Assembly: GCA_946479475.1 (NCBI GenBank)
Contig: CAMLGG010000296.1
Location: 1 to 6,406 of the forward strand
DNA length: 6,406 nt
Direction: 5' to 3'
Source: an uncultured Ideonella sp.
Lineage (GTDB): Bacteria; Pseudomonadota; Gammaproteobacteria; Burkholderiales; Burkholderiaceae
A model generated the notes under the pieces. The model saw only the letters and a program-made list of their open reading frames with translations. It did not search any database and was not told the DNA's origin. A program made the position numbers and the translations under genes. Positions 5,328-6,406 of this stretch are shown here, in pieces; positions within the stretch are counted from its first letter, which is position 1, and each line of letters begins with the position of its first letter.

Positions 5328-5343
5328 CCTCGTCTCCCAAGTC

Positions 5344-6406
<1,063 letters not shown>

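Larger units (their letters stand above)
4777..5343. other. Intergenic region between mucD and lepA
   Basis: 567 bases without a convincing protein gene. From left to right it holds the mucD terminator, then about 115 bases (4835-4947) in which I see nothing, then a TTGCAGCG...TACAAT module (4948-4970) and a DnaA-box-like cluster (5040-5074). After these come a second TTGCAGCG...TACAAT module (5125-5151), a candidate small RNA with a strong terminator (5158-5222), and a run of inverted repeats leading to lepA (5246-5327). Short reading frames here lack ribosome sites and family resemblance. Confidence 0.8.

Overview
This is very GC-rich bacterial DNA (clearly above 60% G+C by eye, with strong G/C preference at third codon positions). 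It carries a conserved chromosomal block of the beta-proteobacteria, most likely order Burkholderiales. The basis is the gene order fabF - small membrane protein - rpoE - rseA - rseB - mucD - lepA, together with protein sequence character. I cannot name the genus from the sequence alone. All protein genes are on the + strand.

Region 1 (1-329) is the C-terminal end of fabF, a fatty-acid elongation enzyme cut by the window edge. Region 2 (360-4776) is the extracytoplasmic stress operon. It begins with a two-helix membrane protein resembling YgfX/CptA, whose stop codon overlaps the start of the ECF sigma factor rpoE (ATGA). Then come the membrane anti-sigma factor rseA, its periplasmic co-regulator rseB, and the periplasmic protease/chaperone mucD (DegP/DegQ family). 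RseA should hold RpoE at the inner membrane. RseB should bind the periplasmic tail of RseA and sense envelope damage. Released RpoE would transcribe stress genes, and MucD degrades or refolds damaged periplasmic proteins. No rseC lies between rseB and mucD. A GC hairpin followed by TTTT (4801-4834) closes the operon.

Region 3 (4777-5343) is a 567-base stretch without a convincing protein gene, and it is the most interesting part of the window. It holds the mucD terminator, a cluster of DnaA-box-like 9-mers including one exact match (5040-5074), and a -10-like TACAAT. About 60 bases after that comes a very strong intrinsic terminator with eight Ts. This layout fits a compact small RNA of about 65 nt or a premature-termination leader for lepA. 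Between that terminator and lepA lie four further inverted repeats and no obvious second promoter. Region 4 (5344 to the window end) is the first 354 codons of lepA (elongation factor 4), open at the right edge.

The protein genes are ordinary housekeeping and stress genes. The unexplained signal is the intergenic RNA/DnaA-box region. A possible internal sigma-E-like promoter inside rseB and two hairpins before mucD are secondary points.
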